Assembly (NCBI GenBank): GCA_937951695.1
Contig: CALFBL010000098.1
Location: 1-6,677, forward strand
Length of the DNA: 6,677 bases
Origin: an uncultured Granulosicoccaceae bacterium
GTDB taxonomy: Bacteria > Pseudomonadota > Gammaproteobacteria > Granulosicoccales > Granulosicoccaceae
Direction of reading: 5' to 3'
This document shows, one piece after another, positions 5,485 through 6,677 of this stretch; position 1 is the first letter of the stretch, and each line of letters opens with the position of its first letter. A model generated the notes under the pieces. The model ran no database searches. It worked only from the letters and a program-made list of their open reading frames with translations, and had not been told where the DNA came from. Both the position numbers and the translations under genes were made by a program.

Positions 5485-5862
5485 GGCAGAGAATTCAAAT
5501 ACGAATACGTTACACGTGTCTCAAGGCTTTATTGAAATCGTCTTAACGAGGAAGGTATGGGATGGTTGCTGACGACAGTGGTAGAAAGCGCGGTCAGCAC
5601 CGGCGTTGTCGAACGCAGCAGCTTTGCTCATGTTTGCGTGGATTCTACCGTGATGGAGAAGAACATTGCTCACCCGCCAGACAGCGCATTGCTTGAAAAA
5701 AATGCGTGGCCAGTTGGTGGATTTCATGCAAGAAAACAACTCAAGCATTCGACAAACCTACTCCAGACAGGGACCTCGAACGGCGCAGCAGGTCGGACGA
5801 CATGCTTAAGCAAAGGCAATTTCAAGATTGGTTCTCTCACGGAGTAGTCTCGGCTTCGACGT
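5476..5862 (+). pseudogene. Decayed IS5-like DDE transposase fragment with frameshifts and stops
   Basis: The plus strand encodes, in pieces, a central segment of an IS5/IS1182-like DDE transposase. Frame 1 (5536-5697) reads NRLNEEGMGWLLTTVVESA and then HVCVDSTVMEKNIAHPPDS followed by ALLEK, matching the family segment of type RKRIGEEGMEWLL ... VVVDTTVQEKAIAHPTDSRLL that contains the first catalytic Asp. An in-frame TGA at 5533-5535 sits where an Arg codon is expected, a single C-to-T change. At the A7 run 5696-5702 the homology moves to frame 2, which reads MRGQLVDFMQ and then SSIRQTYSRQGPRTAQQVGRHA until TAA at 5807-5809. AK follows, then a second one-base shift leads to QFQDW in frame 3. 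The rest of the catalytic domain is absent, so it cannot be functional. Similarity left of about 5520 (REFKYEYVTRVSRLY) is weak. A 291-bp open frame starting at 5557 is the intact part only. Confidence 0.8.
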
Positions 5863-5914
5863 AGTATTGCCAGCTTGAGTGATCTGATGAGGCTAATGCG
5901 ACATCTTTAAAGTC

Positions 5915-6677
5915 TCAACGCTTCCCCGAAACCTTTCCACCCTGAAAAATCAACGACAACAACCCCAGCGCAGCGGACGCCAAAATCAACACCAGTGACA
6001 CGGCATTTAGCACGGGGGTTGATCCCTGTTTAAGCTTGTCGAACATCGTGATGGTCAGTGGTGAATCCGATCCCACCAGCATCAAGGTGGTGTTGAAGTT
6101 TTCAAAGCTCATCAAGATGGCCACGAGCGCCGAAGCAACAATGGCGGGCATGAGGAAGGGAAGAGTTATCTGCCGGATGGCGCCCCATTTGCTGGCGCCG
6201 AGATTCCGTGCCGCCTCTTCAAGGCTGGGATCGAACTTTTGCAAACGCGCTGAGATAACCAGCGTGGCAAAGGTGGTGATGAACGAGAACTGACCCAGAA
6301 TGATAAGGATCAGACCAGGGCGCAGTCCGTCAAACCATAACCCCGTTGCGTCTTCAAGTGTGTTGGCGATGGAGCTGGCAAACACCAGGATCGAGATGCC
6401 GAGGATCACACCGGGAATGATCAACGGTAGCAGCATCAGTATGTACAGCAATGCCTTACCGCGAAAGTCGTGTCGCACGAACAGAAAAGCGTTACAGGTG
6501 CCTACCGTCACCGACAGGCCCGATACCCATGTGGCAACGAATGCGGATGTGCCGATGGAGCGGAGTATTGAGCGTTCGTGAAACACTCCGATAAAGGGTG
6601 CTTCGGTGCCATTGAACCATGCAAGCGTGAAGCCTTCCCAAGGGAGTGAGGGAAAGACGCTGTTGTTGAAGGCAAAG
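5915..6677 (-). CDS. ABC transporter permease, PotC-like (polyamine/Fe3+/thiamine type), 5' end missing
   Basis: The frame is open on the minus strand from the TGA at 5915-5917 to the right edge, giving 253 visible residues; a PotC-like protein usually has about 260-280, so only the N-terminal cytoplasmic end and part of the first helix are missing. A GTG at 6584-6586 is not the start, because the 30 codons before it read as the usual periplasmic segment (FAFNNSVFPSLPW, then GFTLAWF). Several membrane helices follow, for instance around LLYILMLLPLIIPGVILGI. The binding-protein-dependent permease EAA loop EEAARNLGASKWGAIRQITLP (split here as EEAARNLGASKWG and AIRQITLP) is intact and contacts the ATPase. 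The protein would form the inner-membrane channel with a second permease. Its partners must lie to the right of the window. Similarity to PotC suggests spermidine/putrescine, but substrate is set by the missing binding protein. It appears to be the last gene of its operon. Confidence 0.9.
   Translation of the reverse strand, partial: FAFNNSVFPSLPWEGFTLAWFNGTEAPFIGVFHERSILRSIGTSAFVATWVSGLSVTVGTCNAFLFVRHDFRGKALLYILMLLPLIIPGVILGISILVFASSIANTLEDATGLWFDGLRPGLILIILGQFSFITTFATLVISARLQKFDPSLEEAARNLGASKWGAIRQITLPFLMPAIVASALVAILMSFENFNTTLMLVGSDSPLTITMFDKLKQGSTPVLNAVSLVLILASAALGLLSLIFQGGKVSGKR

Noticed and set aside
5305..5535. 76-codon plus-strand open frame as an independent gene
   Set aside because: Its last codons are in frame with the transposase remnant and are interrupted by the TGA at 5533-5535; the first part matches nothing I recognise.
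5557..5847. 96-residue protein as an intact small gene
   Set aside because: Residues 1-47 are the middle of a transposase; the rest is out-of-frame sequence after the A7 frameshift.
6584..6586. GTG as the start of the ABC permease
   Set aside because: The frame stays open to the window edge and the upstream codons encode the expected segment after the first helix, so the gene is cut by the edge.

Overview
The window looks like chromosomal DNA of a gammaproteobacterium with medium GC content. The evidence is a long-LID adenylate kinase whose key residues fall at Escherichia coli numbering, a single-domain PpiC parvulin very close to the E. coli form, a DkgB-like aldo/keto reductase and a PotC-like ABC permease. 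It holds nine protein genes (two cut by the window edges), one decayed transposase, and no RNA gene or CRISPR array that I can see.

Layout. 1-435 (+): 3' part of a TrhO/UPF0176 rhodanese. 474-1070 (-): MTS-type methyltransferase, convergent with it. 1200-1853 (+): adenylate kinase, divergent from the methyltransferase across a 129-bp gap. 3245-4063, 2847-3248 and 1854-2831 (all -, in that transcription order): aldo/keto reductase, DUF2177 membrane protein and membrane di-iron fatty acid hydroxylase/sterol desaturase. The first pair share an ATGA overlap and the second pair are 15 bp apart, so this is probably one operon. Its last gene ends exactly against the adk stop codon. 4828-5052, 4535-4831 and 4260-4538 (all -): zinc-ribbon protein, hexaproline-containing small protein and PpiC, joined by two successive ATGA overlaps. 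5053-5914: gene-poor stretch holding a frameshifted IS5-like transposase remnant. 5915-6677 (-): PotC-like permease, running off the right edge.

How the genes fit together. Most are housekeeping: tRNA modification, rRNA-type methylation, nucleotide balance, protein folding and polyamine-type uptake. Two groups deserve attention. The AKR-DUF2177-hydroxylase operon combines a soluble NADPH reductase with two membrane proteins and suggests an unassigned lipid or aldehyde conversion. The zinc-ribbon/polyproline/PpiC trio is translationally coupled, and its two upstream genes are small proteins I cannot assign. A strong 15-bp inverted repeat separates the two operons. I see no clear evidence of a defence system, phage or other undescribed multi-gene machine; the accessory signal is limited to the decayed insertion sequence.
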